Shown in pieces: positions 22,840 to 31,377 of a stretch of 31,517 nucleotides of DNA (position 1 is its first letter; the number at the start of each line of letters is the position of its first letter). The stretch is from SAR202 cluster bacterium Io17-Chloro-G7 (GTDB lineage: Bacteria; Chloroflexota; Dehalococcoidia; UBA3495): assembly GCA_002817055.1 (NCBI GenBank), contig MUCU01000073.1, positions 1 to 31,517 of the forward strand, in the 5' to 3' direction. The position numbers and the translations under genes are program-made. The notes beneath the pieces are model-generated. The model searched no databases. It was not told the DNA's origin and saw only the letters and a program-made list of their open reading frames with translations.

Positions 22840-23385
22840 TCATACAGTTGAAACGTCAGTTTTATTTCGATGGGCCGCGTGACGGCCAGCGCGCAGGTCC
22901 AGCGCGAAGGTCAACAGGTAAACTCCGCCTCCGCCCAAGGCCACCAGAAGATAGTTACCAAAGTTTCCGCTAGCGAGGAAGCCGATACCGCAGGCGGCGA
23001 CGGACGAGCCGAAGAATATGTACACCAAGTGGAAGAGGCCAGCGCAGGTTAGTTCTCCTAGGGTGAAGCTCCAGTCATCCATCCCAACAGACTTGCTGTA
23101 CCTGTAATAACCTCAGCAAACCGCCAAGCCGAATGCTGGGGCTAGAGTGATCCAAGATAGGAATCGCAAGTCTCCAAAGAAAGCGTTGCCAACGCCCACG
23201 GTCACCACAGTGAGTCCGATGATGTCGCCAACACCGCCCGTGTAGTACCCATATGGGGGAAATAAGCATATCTGCCCTTGGCTGGACCTGCGGTCTCGCT
23301 CCCAAAAATAAAGGGAGGTTTGGATCGCATAGAGGCCCAAGTTGAAAAGCGCCGAAATTAGGGCAGCAGCCAGTTCTCCCGTCAA
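22840..23385 (-). CDS. multi-spanning membrane protein interrupted by an in-frame UGA
   Basis: One frame of 182 codons broken by a single TGA at 23115-23113. The first part (TTG start 23385, GGGGG upstream) gives 90 residues with hydrophobic helices at about 3-26, 50-71 and 74-90 ending FGLAVC. Ten open codons after the UGA (GYYRYSKSVG) lead into MDDWSFTLGEL and two more helices. Taken together it looks like one 181-residue, five-helix protein. Three readings are possible: a Trp codon mutated to stop (a broken gene), UGA recoding, or two genes with the second starting at ATG 23082, which has only a weak ribosome binding site. I recognise no family. Confidence 0.5.
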
Positions 23386-23429
23386 TTAACTTCCCCCGCT
23401 AACTTCCCCCGGACTGAATTTAACCGGAC

Positions 23430-23464
23430 AAAACAACGGCCACCCAATAATATCAAGGTGGCCG
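23430..23464 (-). terminator. terminator of the peroxiredoxin gene
   Basis: On the minus strand CGGCCACC pairs with GGTGGCCG around a 12-base loop and is followed by TTGTTTTG. A second short hairpin, TCAGGG/CCCTGA (23473-23491), lies between it and the stop codon. Confidence 0.75.
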
Positions 23465-23512
23465 CTGTGCTTTCAGGGTCGCGCGCCCTGAGTTAACCTT
23501 TGACTTAATCTT

Positions 23513-23977
23513 TTAGGATATCTTGTCCACGATTCCCAGGATTTCCTCGGCGTTGGGGAGGATCCCAGGCTCGTACGTCTCCCGGTGACGGATTACCCCC
23601 TCTGTGTCCACGATAATAACTGCCCGGCTGCCCGCGCCTCGTTCTTCATTCCAAAGACCGTACTCGGTCGTAACCTTGCCCTTGGGGTGAAAGTCAGACA
23701 ATTCGGGGTAGTTTAAGCCACCCATGGACGCGGCCCACGCCCTGTGAGAGTGAACTGTGTCGCAGCTTATGCCCAGAACCTGGGCATTCTTCTCAACGAA
23801 CCGGTCATTGGCTTGCCGGAACGTCATTGCTGCCGTGGTTCAACCACCGGTGAAATCGAAAACGTGGAAAGATAGGACAACAATCTTTTCACCACGGTAG
23901 CCGCTTAATGAAATATCGCCTTGATCCGTGGATGGAAGCTTAAAATCTGGCGCAACATCGCCGACTTCAGCTGGCAT
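23513..23977 (-). CDS. peroxiredoxin with UGA-encoded (selenocysteine) active site
   Basis: 154 residues if the UGA at 23842-23840 is read through as residue 46. ATG 23977 has AGGAGG five bases upstream, and MPAEVGDVAPDFKLPSTDQG is a standard peroxiredoxin N-terminus. The active-site strand reads VVLSFHVFDFTGG-UGA-TTAAMTFR. UGA stands exactly where the peroxidatic Cys belongs, three residues after the conserved Thr (T43). The rest is intact: VLGISCD, AWAASMGG, LSDFHPKGKV, YGLWNEERGAGSRAVIIVD. These enzymes reduce hydrogen peroxide and organic or peroxynitrite peroxides with a thiol donor. Automatic annotation would start at ATG 23827 and miss the catalytic half. Selenocysteine machinery is not in this window. 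Confidence 0.85.
23796..23824 (-). promoter_or_regulatory. candidate bacterial SECIS hairpin
   Basis: Starting 15 bases after the UGA, ACG-TT-CCGG pairs with CCGG-TT-CGT (7 bp with a symmetric internal loop) around CAAGCCAATGA. The apical loop lies about 25-35 bases after the UGA, within the range usual for bacterial SECIS elements. The helix is modest and could be fortuitous. Confidence 0.45.
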
Positions 23978-24276
23978 GTTCCCTCCTAAGTAATTTTATT
24001 TTCCGGTGGCATGGAACCGGTCACAGGTTCCGATCTGCCAATTTCCAGGTTTGCACCCGACAGATTATACTCCAGACTGGGGTATCTTACGACTGTACAA
24101 TTACGCTCCGATTTTCGCGCATATATTTGGCACTTGTTTCTTTCGGACTTGTTTTTTTCGCACGTGTTTGTGAGCAAGCTTGGGCTACCGACTAGACCCG
24201 TTTATTCCGCCCTGAAGCCAGTTCAGCATGTTATACTCAGATTTGCCTTGAATCAGCCCTCTAAGGCCAGAGAAGC

Positions 24277-25365
24277 TTGCAAGTAGGTTTCAACCGGGGA
24301 GTGTACCTTCCCGAATTTGATTTATGGTTGGACTCCCTCCGCCGCCGGGATTTCGGTCTGATCTCCCATGCCCACTCCGATCATACCGCTCGCCACTCCC
24401 GACCCGTTCTGACTCGAAACACGGGACTATTGCTGTCCGCTTACTTGGAAAAATCCTCGCCCGTTTACCTGGATTACCACGAACCGCTGGAGACCAACGA
24501 CTACATCCTCACCCTTTACCCGGCGGGGCATTGTTTGGGCTCGGCCCAAGCGCTGGTGGAGTCCAAATTCACCGGCGTCAAACTGCTCTATACCGGTGAC
24601 ATCAAGGTCAGCTCCAGCCCAACCAACGAACCCTTGGAGCCTGTTGCCTGCGACGTTCTGGTTATGGAATCGACGTATGGCAAACCCGAATATATTTTTC
24701 CGCCCCAAGAGCAGGTGCTAGCCAACGCTTTTCATATTTTGCGTTCTTGGATTTCCAAGGGCAGCAAACCGGTGATTCAACTTTGGCGCTTGGGTAAGGC
24801 CCAAGAGTTGCTGCATTTGCTTTTGGGGGAAGGCTTTGACGTTGCGGTTGAGGAGAGCGTCTACCGGATAGCCCGCATTTATGAAGAAGCAGGCGTGATC
24901 TTTCCGGGAAGACACATCGTAGCAAAAACCGGAACCTTTTATGGAACCAGTAATGGAACTCGTGATGGAACCCGTGATGGAACCACCGATGGAACCACCA
25001 ATGGAACCTTCCGGTGTTTTGATGGAAGCTGGCCCGAAGGGCAGGTTCTTATTTGCCCGCCGGGCAGAAAAAGCCAGCAGGGGTTGGATGGAATACGGGG
25101 CTTACGGTTCATGGAGTTGACCGGGTGGGCTGCCAGCGGGGGCCAACCGTGGGGACGGCGGGCGGACACCAGCCTGCCTTTTAGCGACCACGCCGATTTC
25201 AACGAACTCGTGGAATATGTTGGCATGGTCAAGCCCAAACAGGTCTATACGGTAAACGGCTTCCCGGAGTTGGCCGCCCACCTGCGGTCGAAGGGTTATC
25301 CGGCCGTTCACCTCAATGCAAAAGGCCGCATTGTCGATGCGGGATTTCAAATGAAGATGCTGTAA
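24277..25365 (+). CDS. metallo-beta-lactamase-fold exonuclease (ligase-associated/CPSF-like)
   Basis: 362 residues from TTG 24277; GTG 24301 is an alternative, and neither has a strong ribosome binding site. Motifs are SHAHSDHTARH (30-40, metal binding), PAGHCLGSAQ (82-91), YTGDIKVS (105-112), ESTYG (131-135), WRLGKAQELL (170-179) and PFSDHADFNEL (301-311). This is the beta-CASP-like group that includes the ligase-associated DNA exonuclease and mRNA 3'-processing factors. No DNA ligase lies nearby. Residues about 222-244 are a run of (S/R/T)(N/D)GT tetrapeptides encoded by a 12-bp tandem repeat, inserted just before the C-terminal metal motif. Cytoplasmic nucleic-acid processing is the likely role. 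Confidence 0.85.
   Translation: MQVGFNRGVYLPEFDLWLDSLRRRDFGLISHAHSDHTARHSRPVLTRNTGLLLSAYLEKSSPVYLDYHEPLETNDYILTLYPAGHCLGSAQALVESKFTGVKLLYTGDIKVSSSPTNEPLEPVACDVLVMESTYGKPEYIFPPQEQVLANAFHILRSWISKGSKPVIQLWRLGKAQELLHLLLGEGFDVAVEESVYRIARIYEEAGVIFPGRHIVAKTGTFYGTSNGTRDGTRDGTTDGTTNGTFRCFDGSWPEGQVLICPPGRKSQQGLDGIRGLRFMELTGWAASGGQPWGRRADTSLPFSDHADFNELVEYVGMVKPKQVYTVNGFPELAAHLRSKGYPAVHLNAKGRIVDAGFQMKML
24940..25010 (+). repeat. 12-bp tandem repeat inside the exonuclease gene
   Basis: Six units with the pattern RATGGAACYMSY start at 24940, 24952, 24964, 24976, 24988 and 25000. They encode repeated N/D-G-T tetrapeptides. Two adjacent units (24976 and 24988) are identical, which suggests recent slippage. 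Confidence 0.9.
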
Positions 25366-25421
25366 GGGCGTCTACCGTGGGTGGGCTGCTTTCCATAAAT
25401 ACATTCGCTGGTTGACGAGAA

Positions 25422-25519
25422 AATCCCCCTACCCCCTTTTGCGAAAGGGGGACGATTGGCTTACTAGTGTCGCTAGAAAAGAACATTTCCTCCTTTGCAA
25501 AAGGAGATTATGGGGGATA
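25422..25519. repeat. inverted-repeat element of about 98 bp
   Basis: The left arm (25422-25452) contains AATCCCCCTACCCCC and TTTTGCGAAAGGGGGAC. The right arm (25485-25519), read in reverse complement, contains ATCCCCCATAATC and TCCTTTTGCAAAGGAGG. Each arm also folds on itself. It looks like a non-autonomous dispersed repeat in the gap after the exonuclease gene, with no coding capacity. Confidence 0.7.
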
Positions 25520-25583
25520 TCGTCCGCCATAGCGTCAAGGTCGCCTTTCTCCGTGGCTTCAAGTTCCCGGATGATCTGCATAT

Positions 25584-25621
25584 AAAAAGGGCGTCCCGAT
25601 TTCGTCGGAACGCCCTTTTTT
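25584..25621. terminator. bidirectional terminator between the exonuclease gene and leuA
   Basis: AAAAAGGGCGT-C-CCGA pairs with TCGG-A-ACGCCCTTTTT around TTTCG, with one mismatch. A-tract and T-tract flank the GC stem on both sides, so it can stop transcription from either direction between these convergent genes. Confidence 0.9.
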
Positions 25622-25652
25622 CAGCATTATAGTCTAGTCTATGACTGTTCGG

Positions 25653-27218
25653 TTAGTCCGGGGTGGTGCCCGCCGCTGGCAATGAGGCCGACTCATCGGC
25701 CGATAGCATGCGGTTGACTGCGCTCAGGTAGGCTTTGGCGCTGGCCACCAGGGTATCCGTGTCGGCGCCCCGGCCGGTGTAGGTCTGACCGCTGTTTTCG
25801 ATCCTCATGGTAACCGTGGCTTGAGAGTCGATGCCCTCGGTGACCGCTTGTACGTTGAAATCCACCAACTTGGCGGAACAGCCCACAACCCGGTCTATGG
25901 CGTTACATATAGCGTCCACCGGCCCGTTGCCCGTGGAAGCGTCGGTTTTGAGTTCTTCCTCCGGGCCGATCAGGCGCACAGTGGCAGTGGCGATGTCGTG
26001 GTTCCCTCCGCTGAATTGCACGTGGTCCAGCGTGTAGGAAATCGTCTCTCCCGCCTCACGCTTCTCTTCATCCATCAAGATTTCAAGGTCCTGGTCGGTG
26101 ACCTCTCGTTTCTTGTCCGCCAAAACCTTAAAGGACTCGAAAACGTTGCTAATTTCCTCCCGGTTCAGGTGATAGCCCAACGCTTCCAGCCGGGATTGCA
26201 GTCCGGCACGGCCGCTGAGCTTGCCCAACACCATGGCATTGCCTGGAACTCCCACCCGCTCGGGCTGCATTACTTCGTAGGTCGATCGGTTCTTCAGCAC
26301 ACCGTCTTGGTGGATTCCCGAAGCGTGACGGAAAGCGTTTTCACCAACTATGGCCTTATTCGACTGGACCGCCATTCCGGTCACGCGGCTGACCATACGG
26401 CTGGCCGGGTAAATCTGTGTGGTGTCCACGGACATGTCAACACCGAAGAAGTCATTCCTGGTGTCCAAGGCCATGATGATTTCTTCCAGGGAGGCGTTTC
26501 CAGCCCGCTCACCGATGCCGTTGATGCAACCCTCCACCTGCCCCGCTCCGGCTTCAATGGCGGCCAAGCTGTTGGCCACCGCCAAGCCCAAGTCATTGTG
26601 GCAATGAACGCTGAGGGTCACCTTGTCTATCCCGTTCACTTTTTCTTGTATCTCGTTCAACAGCCGGACAAAGTCCCCCGAAGAGGGGATGGCATATCCT
26701 ACGGTGTCGGCAATGTTGATGGTCGTCGCACCGGCCCGTATCACTTCTTCTAGCATGTGGAAAAGGTATTCTTTGTTGGTGCGTGTGGCGTCCATGGGAG
26801 AAAATTCAACGTCGGAGCAGTAGCCCTTAGCCCGTTCGACGCTGCGCACCGCCATATCCATAACTTCTTCCCGGTTCTTGCGCAACTGGTGCATTTGGTG
26901 AATCTCCGACGAGGAGAGGAACACATGTATGCGTGGCCTTGCCGAATGCTGGACCGCCCCCCATGCTTTGTCCACGTCGTCGTCCACCGCACGGGCCAAA
27001 GAAGCGATGATCGGTCCTTTGACTTCTTTGGCGATGTTGCTTACGGCCAAGAAATCTCCGGGAGAACTGGCAGCGAACCCGGCTTCAATGACATCGACCT
27101 TCATCCGCTGCAGCTGTTTGGCGATTTCCATCTTTTCATCGCCGGTCATGCCGATGCCAGCGGACTGCTCTCCGTCCCGGAGGGTTGTGTCTAGAAAAAA
27201 CACTTTCTTGTCAGCCAT
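25653..27218 (-). CDS. leuA: 2-isopropylmalate synthase
   Basis: 521 residues from ATG 27218; a TTG at 27266 would add 16 unlikely residues, and GGAAGG lies seven bases before the ATG. It condenses acetyl-CoA with 2-oxoisovalerate in the first committed step of leucine synthesis. [18 protein letters not shown] (7-24) holds the metal and substrate residues, [12 protein letters not shown] the HxH metal ligands, and [13 protein letters not shown] the other conserved block. The C-terminal LeuA regulatory domain ([13 protein letters not shown] onward, with VTMRIENSG) is present, so leucine feedback is expected. It is the last gene of the ilvBNC-leuA run, and leuB and leuCD are not in this window. 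Confidence 0.95.
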   Translation of the reverse strand: MADKKVFFLDTTLRDGEQSAGIGMTGDEKMEIAKQLQRMKVDVIEAGFAASSPGDFLAVSNIAKEVKGPIIASLARAVDDDVDKAWGAVQHSARPRIHVFLSSSEIHQMHQLRKNREEVMDMAVRSVERAKGYCSDVEFSPMDATRTNKEYLFHMLEEVIRAGATTINIADTVGYAIPSSGDFVRLLNEIQEKVNGIDKVTLSVHCHNDLGLAVANSLAAIEAGAGQVEGCINGIGERAGNASLEEIIMALDTRNDFFGVDMSVDTTQIYPASRMVSRVTGMAVQSNKAIVGENAFRHASGIHQDGVLKNRSTYEVMQPERVGVPGNAMVLGKLSGRAGLQSRLEALGYHLNREEISNVFESFKVLADKKREVTDQDLEILMDEEKREAGETISYTLDHVQFSGGNHDIATATVRLIGPEEELKTDASTGNGPVDAICNAIDRVVGCSAKLVDFNVQAVTEGIDSQATVTMRIENSGQTYTGRGADTDTLVASAKAYLSAVNRMLSADESASLPAAGTTPD

Positions 27219-27395
27219 TTTTATACCTTCCCTTATTACATTGTTGACGGGTCTTTCTGAAACCAAGCCCGCGTGCGACCCGAATTTGGTGGCGGTTCAT
27301 TACCGAATCTAGGGTGAAACACACAGAAGTCGTTTAAACCGGCTCTATCTGTCACACCTAATCCCGTATGAGAACCCTCGTGTCGTAGGCTCTTT

Positions 27396-27497
27396 TTATT
27401 TTTGGGAAGGACTTGCCAGGGTCACGTAGTCCACCGCATCCAGCCCGGCCAGGACCAGTATGCGATGGTGGACTACACTCAACGTCTCCAACATCAT
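27396..27497 (-). CDS. 33-residue reading frame before leuA, rich in Leu/Val/Ile (possible leader peptide)
   Basis: Starts MMLETLSVVHHRILVLAGL and ends at TAA 27398-27396. GGGGAG lies exactly seven bases before the ATG. Twelve of 33 residues are Leu, Val or Ile. The frame lies between ilvC and leuA in the branched-chain operon, as expected for an attenuation leader peptide or a small coupled protein. It overlaps a strong hairpin. I recognise no protein family. Confidence 0.45.
   Translation of the reverse strand: MMLETLSVVHHRILVLAGLDAVDYVTLASPSQK
27427..27477 (-). promoter_or_regulatory. strong hairpin overlapping the small frame before leuA
   Basis: GTAGTCCAC-CAT-CGCAT pairs with ATGCG-GTGGACTAC (14 bp with a three-base bulge), with a GC-rich inner segment. 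No T-tract follows, so it is not a plain terminator. It lies wholly within the 33-codon frame, so ribosome movement would melt it. Confidence 0.55.
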
Positions 27498-27576
27498 GAT
27501 TTTGCTCCCCAGATTTCTTGTCGAACTGTCCCGTGTGTATCCGTGATTTGAGTCCCAAAGCCCCAATACTTGCTGC

Positions 27577-28578
27577 CTATACCTCTTTGGGGTCCATCCA
27601 GGGCATCATGCTTCTCAGGCGCTTGCCCACGTCCTCAATTTGGCTGCTCCGGGCTTCCTCCCGCAACGGGGTGAACCTTGGCCGCCCTTCGTCGTTCTCT
27701 GCGATCCACTCCCGGGCGAAGGTGCCGTCTTGGATTTCTTTCAGTATGGCCCGCATGTTTTCCTTGACGTGCTCGTCAATCACCCGGGGCCCTCGGGTCA
27801 GGTCTCCGTATTCAGCGGTGTCGCTAACCGAGTAGCGCATGTAGCTGAAGCCACCCTGATACATCAGGTCGACGATCATCTTGAGTTCATGCAGGCACTC
27901 GAAGAATGCGATCTCAGGGGGATAACCGCCATCCACCAGGGTTTCGTACGCAGCCTGAACCAAGGAAGTAACGCCGCCGCAGAGTATCGTCTGTTCTCCA
28001 AACAGGTCGCTCTCGGTCTCGTCTTTTATCGTTGTTTCCAAGACCCCGGCGCCAGTGCAACCCACGCCTTTGGCGTAGGCTAAACCGAGCTGCTTGGCGT
28101 TGCCGGTAGCGTCATGGTGAACCGCCAGAAGGCTGGGCACACCGACGCCTTCCTGGAACAACTCACGCATCCGGTGTCCCGGCGCCTTTGGGGCACACAT
28201 CATAACGTCGATGCTGTCCGCAGGTACTATTTCCTGGTAGTGGATGCTGAAGCCGTGTGCGACCATCAGGGCGCTTCCGGGACGTAGATTAGGCGCTATT
28301 TCTTCCCGGTAGATCCGCCCTTGGACATGGTCTGGGATTAGCACCATCAGTATATCGGCCCGCCGGGCAACTTCGGGTACGTCCACCACTTCCAGTCCCG
28401 CCGCCTCGGCCACGGCCCGGCTGCGGCTTTCCGGATAGAGACCGACCAACACTTTTTGGCCGTTGTCCTGGAGGTTCAGTGCGTGGGCATGGCCTTGGCT
28501 ACCGTAGCCTACGATTCCGATGGTCTTATCGGCCAATAACCCCAAGTCTGCATCCTGGTCGTAGTACACATTTACCAT
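27577..28578 (-). CDS. ilvC: ketol-acid reductoisomerase
   Basis: 333 residues, class I length. It converts acetolactate or acetohydroxybutyrate to the dihydroxy acid with NADPH and Mg2+, for valine, leucine and isoleucine. The cofactor loop is [16 protein letters not shown] (21-36) with the specificity loop LYPESRSR. Metal and active-site residues fall in the expected places: H108 (VAHGF), D191 and E195 ([12 protein letters not shown]), E227 and E231 ([12 protein letters not shown]). The ribosome binding site (AAAGG) is weak. It follows ilvN by 98 bp in the same operon. Confidence 0.97.
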   Translation of the reverse strand: MVNVYYDQDADLGLLADKTIGIVGYGSQGHAHALNLQDNGQKVLVGLYPESRSRAVAEAAGLEVVDVPEVARRADILMVLIPDHVQGRIYREEIAPNLRPGSALMVAHGFSIHYQEIVPADSIDVMMCAPKAPGHRMRELFQEGVGVPSLLAVHHDATGNAKQLGLAYAKGVGCTGAGVLETTIKDETESDLFGEQTILCGGVTSLVQAAYETLVDGGYPPEIAFFECLHELKMIVDLMYQGGFSYMRYSVSDTAEYGDLTRGPRVIDEHVKENMRAILKEIQDGTFAREWIAENDEGRPRFTPLREEARSSQIEDVGKRLRSMMPWMDPKEV

Positions 28579-28676
28579 TGCAATCTAACCTTTAATAAAT
28601 AGATTTTGCGTAGTTTCTCTAAACTGCCCTTTTTTCGGAGAATTCAGGCTTAAGCCCATGTTTGGCTTGGCCAAGT

Positions 28677-29258
28677 CTAAGCTGGCCTAATTTCACCATG
28701 GCCGTTACCTTGGCCATTTCCGGCCCCGTACAGGTCGATCCCGATGCTGTCGCTGACCCGCCCATCGGACTGGCCCCGGACCATGGCCACCCTTCCGGTG
28801 CGGAGCATCTCCAAGATACCAAAGGGCTCCAACAGGTTGTACAGTGCTTGAATTTTATCTTCCTCGCCAGTTATCTCAATAACCATTGATTGGGTTCCAA
28901 CGTCCACTATGTTGGCCCGGAACAAGTTGACGATCTGGATGATCTCTCCTCGGTTCGCAGTTGTGCTGCTGACCTTGATCAGAGCCAACTCCCGGACCAC
29001 TATCTCTTCCAAGGAAATGTTGGAGACCCGGATTACCTCGATCAGCTTGTCCAATTGCTTGGTCACTTGGGCCACGGTGTCTTCGTCGCCGTTCACCACC
29101 ACCGTCATGCGGGACAGGCCTTGTTGCTCGCTCTTGCCCACTGCCAAGCTGGCAATGTTGTAGCCACGCCGCCGGAACATGCTAGCCACCCGAGTCAACA
29201 CTCCGGGCCTGTCCTGGACCAGCGCCACCAATGTATGTTGTAGTCCGATTTGGCTCAT
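28677..29258 (-). CDS. ilvN: acetolactate synthase small (regulatory) subunit
   Basis: 193 residues from ATG 29258, which gives the family N-terminus MSQIGLQHTLVALVQDRPGV; a GTG at 29285 is less likely. The ACT domain (DRPGVLTRVASMFRRRGYNI, then SLAVGKSE) binds valine or related effectors and activates IlvB. A second domain (LALIKVS, RGEIIQIVNLFRANIVDVG, LEPFGILEMLRTGRVAM) completes it. A tail of about 25 residues, rich in Gly, Asn and Asp (GAGNGQGNGHGE), extends beyond the usual end. The gap to ilvB is 44 bp. Confidence 0.95.
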   Translation of the reverse strand: MSQIGLQHTLVALVQDRPGVLTRVASMFRRRGYNIASLAVGKSEQQGLSRMTVVVNGDEDTVAQVTKQLDKLIEVIRVSNISLEEIVVRELALIKVSSTTANRGEIIQIVNLFRANIVDVGTQSMVIEITGEEDKIQALYNLLEPFGILEMLRTGRVAMVRGQSDGRVSDSIGIDLYGAGNGQGNGHGEIRPA

Positions 29259-29302
29259 TAGTCTGCTTTTTCCTGCCTTTGACACAGTCTGTAAAATGCT
29301 TC

Positions 29303-31009
29303 TTAATCACCGTGTTTCGGTGTAGGTTCTTCCAGCATCTGGTTGACCGACTGGCCCGACGGAATCATAGGATAGACGTTATCAACTTCCTTGACCACGA
29401 AATCAATTATCACCGGACCGGGGACTTCCATTGCCTGTTGAATTGCGTCGGCCACTTGGCCTTGCTCGGTCACCCTGATTCCGGTGATCCCGTAGGCTTC
29501 CGCCAGCTTGACGAAGTCCGGATTCCCCGAGTAAACGGTGGCGAAATAATCCTTTTCGAAAAATAGGTCCTGCAATTGGTAAACCATCCCCAGGCTGCCG
29601 TTGTTCAGGATGGCGAATTTCACGTCAATATTGTTCTCAACCGCAGTGGCTAGGTCGCACATGGTCATTTGAAAGCCACCGTCGCCAGCAATGGACCAAA
29701 CGGTTTTTTCGGGACGGCCGAACTTGGCCCCGATGGCGGCGGGCACTTCGAACCCCATGGAGCCATGGCCCCCGGAGGTGATCAATGTGTTGGGTTCTTG
29801 GAAATTACAGAATTGAGCGGCCCACATCTGGTGCTGTCCGACTCCGGTCACTATGATGGAGTCTCCCTTCGTCACTTGGGAAAGTTCCCTCAATACATGC
29901 TGGGGCAGCAGGTCCCCCGTATCCCGTATTTGGCCTGGCGGGTGTTCGCCACGCAAACTGTCAATGTGGCGAAGCCAGTCTATGTGAACATTGGCAGCCA
30001 CTTGGGGAGTCAGTTGCCGCAGGACGCACTTTAGGTCGCCCACCAGCGCTACGTCGGCTTTTCTGTTCTTGCCAAGCTCCGATGGGTCTATGTCGACGTG
30101 AATAATCTTGGCGTTGGGAGCGAAATCCTTCAGACTACCAGTCACCCGGTCATCGAAGCGCATGCCTAGACAAATGAGCAAGTCCGCTTGGTCTATCGCC
30201 AGGCTTGCGTGGGCCATGCCATGCATCCCCGCCATCCCCAAGTCTAGGATGTGGCCGGTGGGAAAGGAACTGATTCCCAGCAGAGTAGAAACCACTGGTA
30301 TCTGGGTCTTTTCGGCAAGGTCCACCAGTTCCGAGGCGGCCTGGGATATTAGAACACCATGGCCCGTGATAATTACCGGCTTTTTCGCTTGATCGATTAA
30401 TTCCGCAGCTTGCGATACCAGTTCCGAGTCCGCGAAACTAGGCGGATGGTAACCGGGGAGGTCGACCGTATCTGGCCACAAGAACTCCGTTTTCTCACCC
30501 AGTAGGACGTCTCTGGGAATATCCACCAATACCGGCCCAGGTCTTCCCGTCCGGGCAATGTGGAATGCTTCTTTTATAGAGGACGCAACGTCAGCCACGT
30601 CCATCACCAAATAACTATGCTTGGTGATGGGCAAGGTGATCCCCGTAACGTCGGTCTCCTGAAAAGCGTCCCGGCCGATGGCGGGTCTCGCGACCTGACC
30701 GGTGATGGCAACCATGGGGACAGAGTCCATCATGGCGCCCGCAATTCCGGTGATCAGGTTGGTAGCGCCTGGACCGGAGGTGGCAACGCATACACCGACC
30801 TTGCCGCTCGCCCGGGCATAGCCGTCGGCAGCCATGGCGGCGCCTTGTTCGTGCCGCACCAATACGTGACGAAGCTGAGGGTACTTGGACAATGCTCCGT
30901 AGAGAGGCAGGACTGCGCCCCCCGGGAGGCCGAAAAGAACATCTACCCCCTCTTTGAGGAGGCTTTCACAAACAATCTCCGCGCCGGTTAATGCCCCGGT
31001 TGGTGCCAT
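29303..31009 (-). CDS. ilvB: acetolactate synthase large (catalytic) subunit
   Basis: 568 residues, thiamine-diphosphate enzyme that joins two pyruvates, or pyruvate and 2-oxobutyrate. E54 in VRHEQGAAMAADGYAR activates the cofactor. The ThDP/Mg2+ motif runs from GDGGFQMTMCDL (442-453) to ILNNGSLGMVYQ (467-478). FGLPGGAVLPLY, PGATNLITGIA and LGMRFDDRVTG are family blocks. AGGGAG lies just before the ATG. It is the first gene of the operon and is controlled by the T-box leader upstream. Confidence 0.97.
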   Translation of the reverse strand: MAPTGALTGAEIVCESLLKEGVDVLFGLPGGAVLPLYGALSKYPQLRHVLVRHEQGAAMAADGYARASGKVGVCVATSGPGATNLITGIAGAMMDSVPMVAITGQVARPAIGRDAFQETDVTGITLPITKHSYLVMDVADVASSIKEAFHIARTGRPGPVLVDIPRDVLLGEKTEFLWPDTVDLPGYHPPSFADSELVSQAAELIDQAKKPVIITGHGVLISQAASELVDLAEKTQIPVVSTLLGISSFPTGHILDLGMAGMHGMAHASLAIDQADLLICLGMRFDDRVTGSLKDFAPNAKIIHVDIDPSELGKNRKADVALVGDLKCVLRQLTPQVAANVHIDWLRHIDSLRGEHPPGQIRDTGDLLPQHVLRELSQVTKGDSIIVTGVGQHQMWAAQFCNFQEPNTLITSGGHGSMGFEVPAAIGAKFGRPEKTVWSIAGDGGFQMTMCDLATAVENNIDVKFAILNNGSLGMVYQLQDLFFEKDYFATVYSGNPDFVKLAEAYGITGIRVTEQGQVADAIQQAMEVPGPVIIDFVVKEVDNVYPMIPSGQSVNQMLEEPTPKHGD

Positions 31010-31021
31010 CTCTGCTCCCTA

Positions 31022-31370
31022 ATTTTGGCCAACAAAAAACCCGCCCCCTGAAGGGACGGGCATAGATTTCCCGCGGTACCACCCTTCTTTTCCGGCATCA
31101 TTGCGATCAGCCGCTGGCTTTCTGAGGTTAACTTGCTGCTGTTAAACAGAAAGCTTGTCGACTGTAATGTCGGAACAGCTCGGAGACATTTAACGGTGCC
31201 AAACCGCCGCACCCTAATATTTCTTAGCTTGATCTAGCTAAAAGCGTTCAGGCTGGCCGCTCCGGGGCGAGTTCGGAAGGTTTCCGTCACCGGCTTGCAC
31301 CAACCGCCGACTCTCTGAGACAGACCGTTCCTACTACTCCACATCATTGCGGGTTTCGTGAAATTTTTAA
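31022..31370 (-). promoter_or_regulatory. T-box leader RNA, specifier CUC (Leu), upstream of ilvB
   Basis: AAGGGTGGTACCGCGG (31086-31071) is the T-box sequence that pairs with an uncharged tRNA 3' end; UGGU fits a tRNA with A as discriminator. Stem I shows AGAGAG and GGTTGGTGCAAGCC in its distal part. The specifier region reads CCGAACTCGCC, placing codon CTC (31271-31269, Leu) after GAA as in known T-boxes. A further stem, GCTTTCTG/CAGAAAGC, lies between. Low charged tRNA-Leu would therefore let transcription into ilvBNC-leuA. Confidence 0.9.
31034..31060 (-). terminator. T-box-controlled terminator before ilvB
   Basis: On the minus strand CCCGTCCC pairs with GGGGCGGG (one mismatch) around a short loop, followed by TTTTTTG. 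It competes with the antiterminator formed with the T-box sequence. Confidence 0.88.
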
Positions 31371-31377
31371 CTAGAGA

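Noticed and set aside
24120..24170. T-rich imperfect direct repeats (CTTGTTT-CTTTCG units) upstream of the exonuclease gene as a promoter or terminator
   Set aside because: No -35/-10 pair or hairpin fits well. A TATACT near 24233 has no matching -35 at normal spacing.
25821..26753. 310-codon plus-strand frame opposite leuA
   Set aside because: leuA is unmistakable on the minus strand. This long shadow frame is His/Val/Gly-rich and has no family motif.
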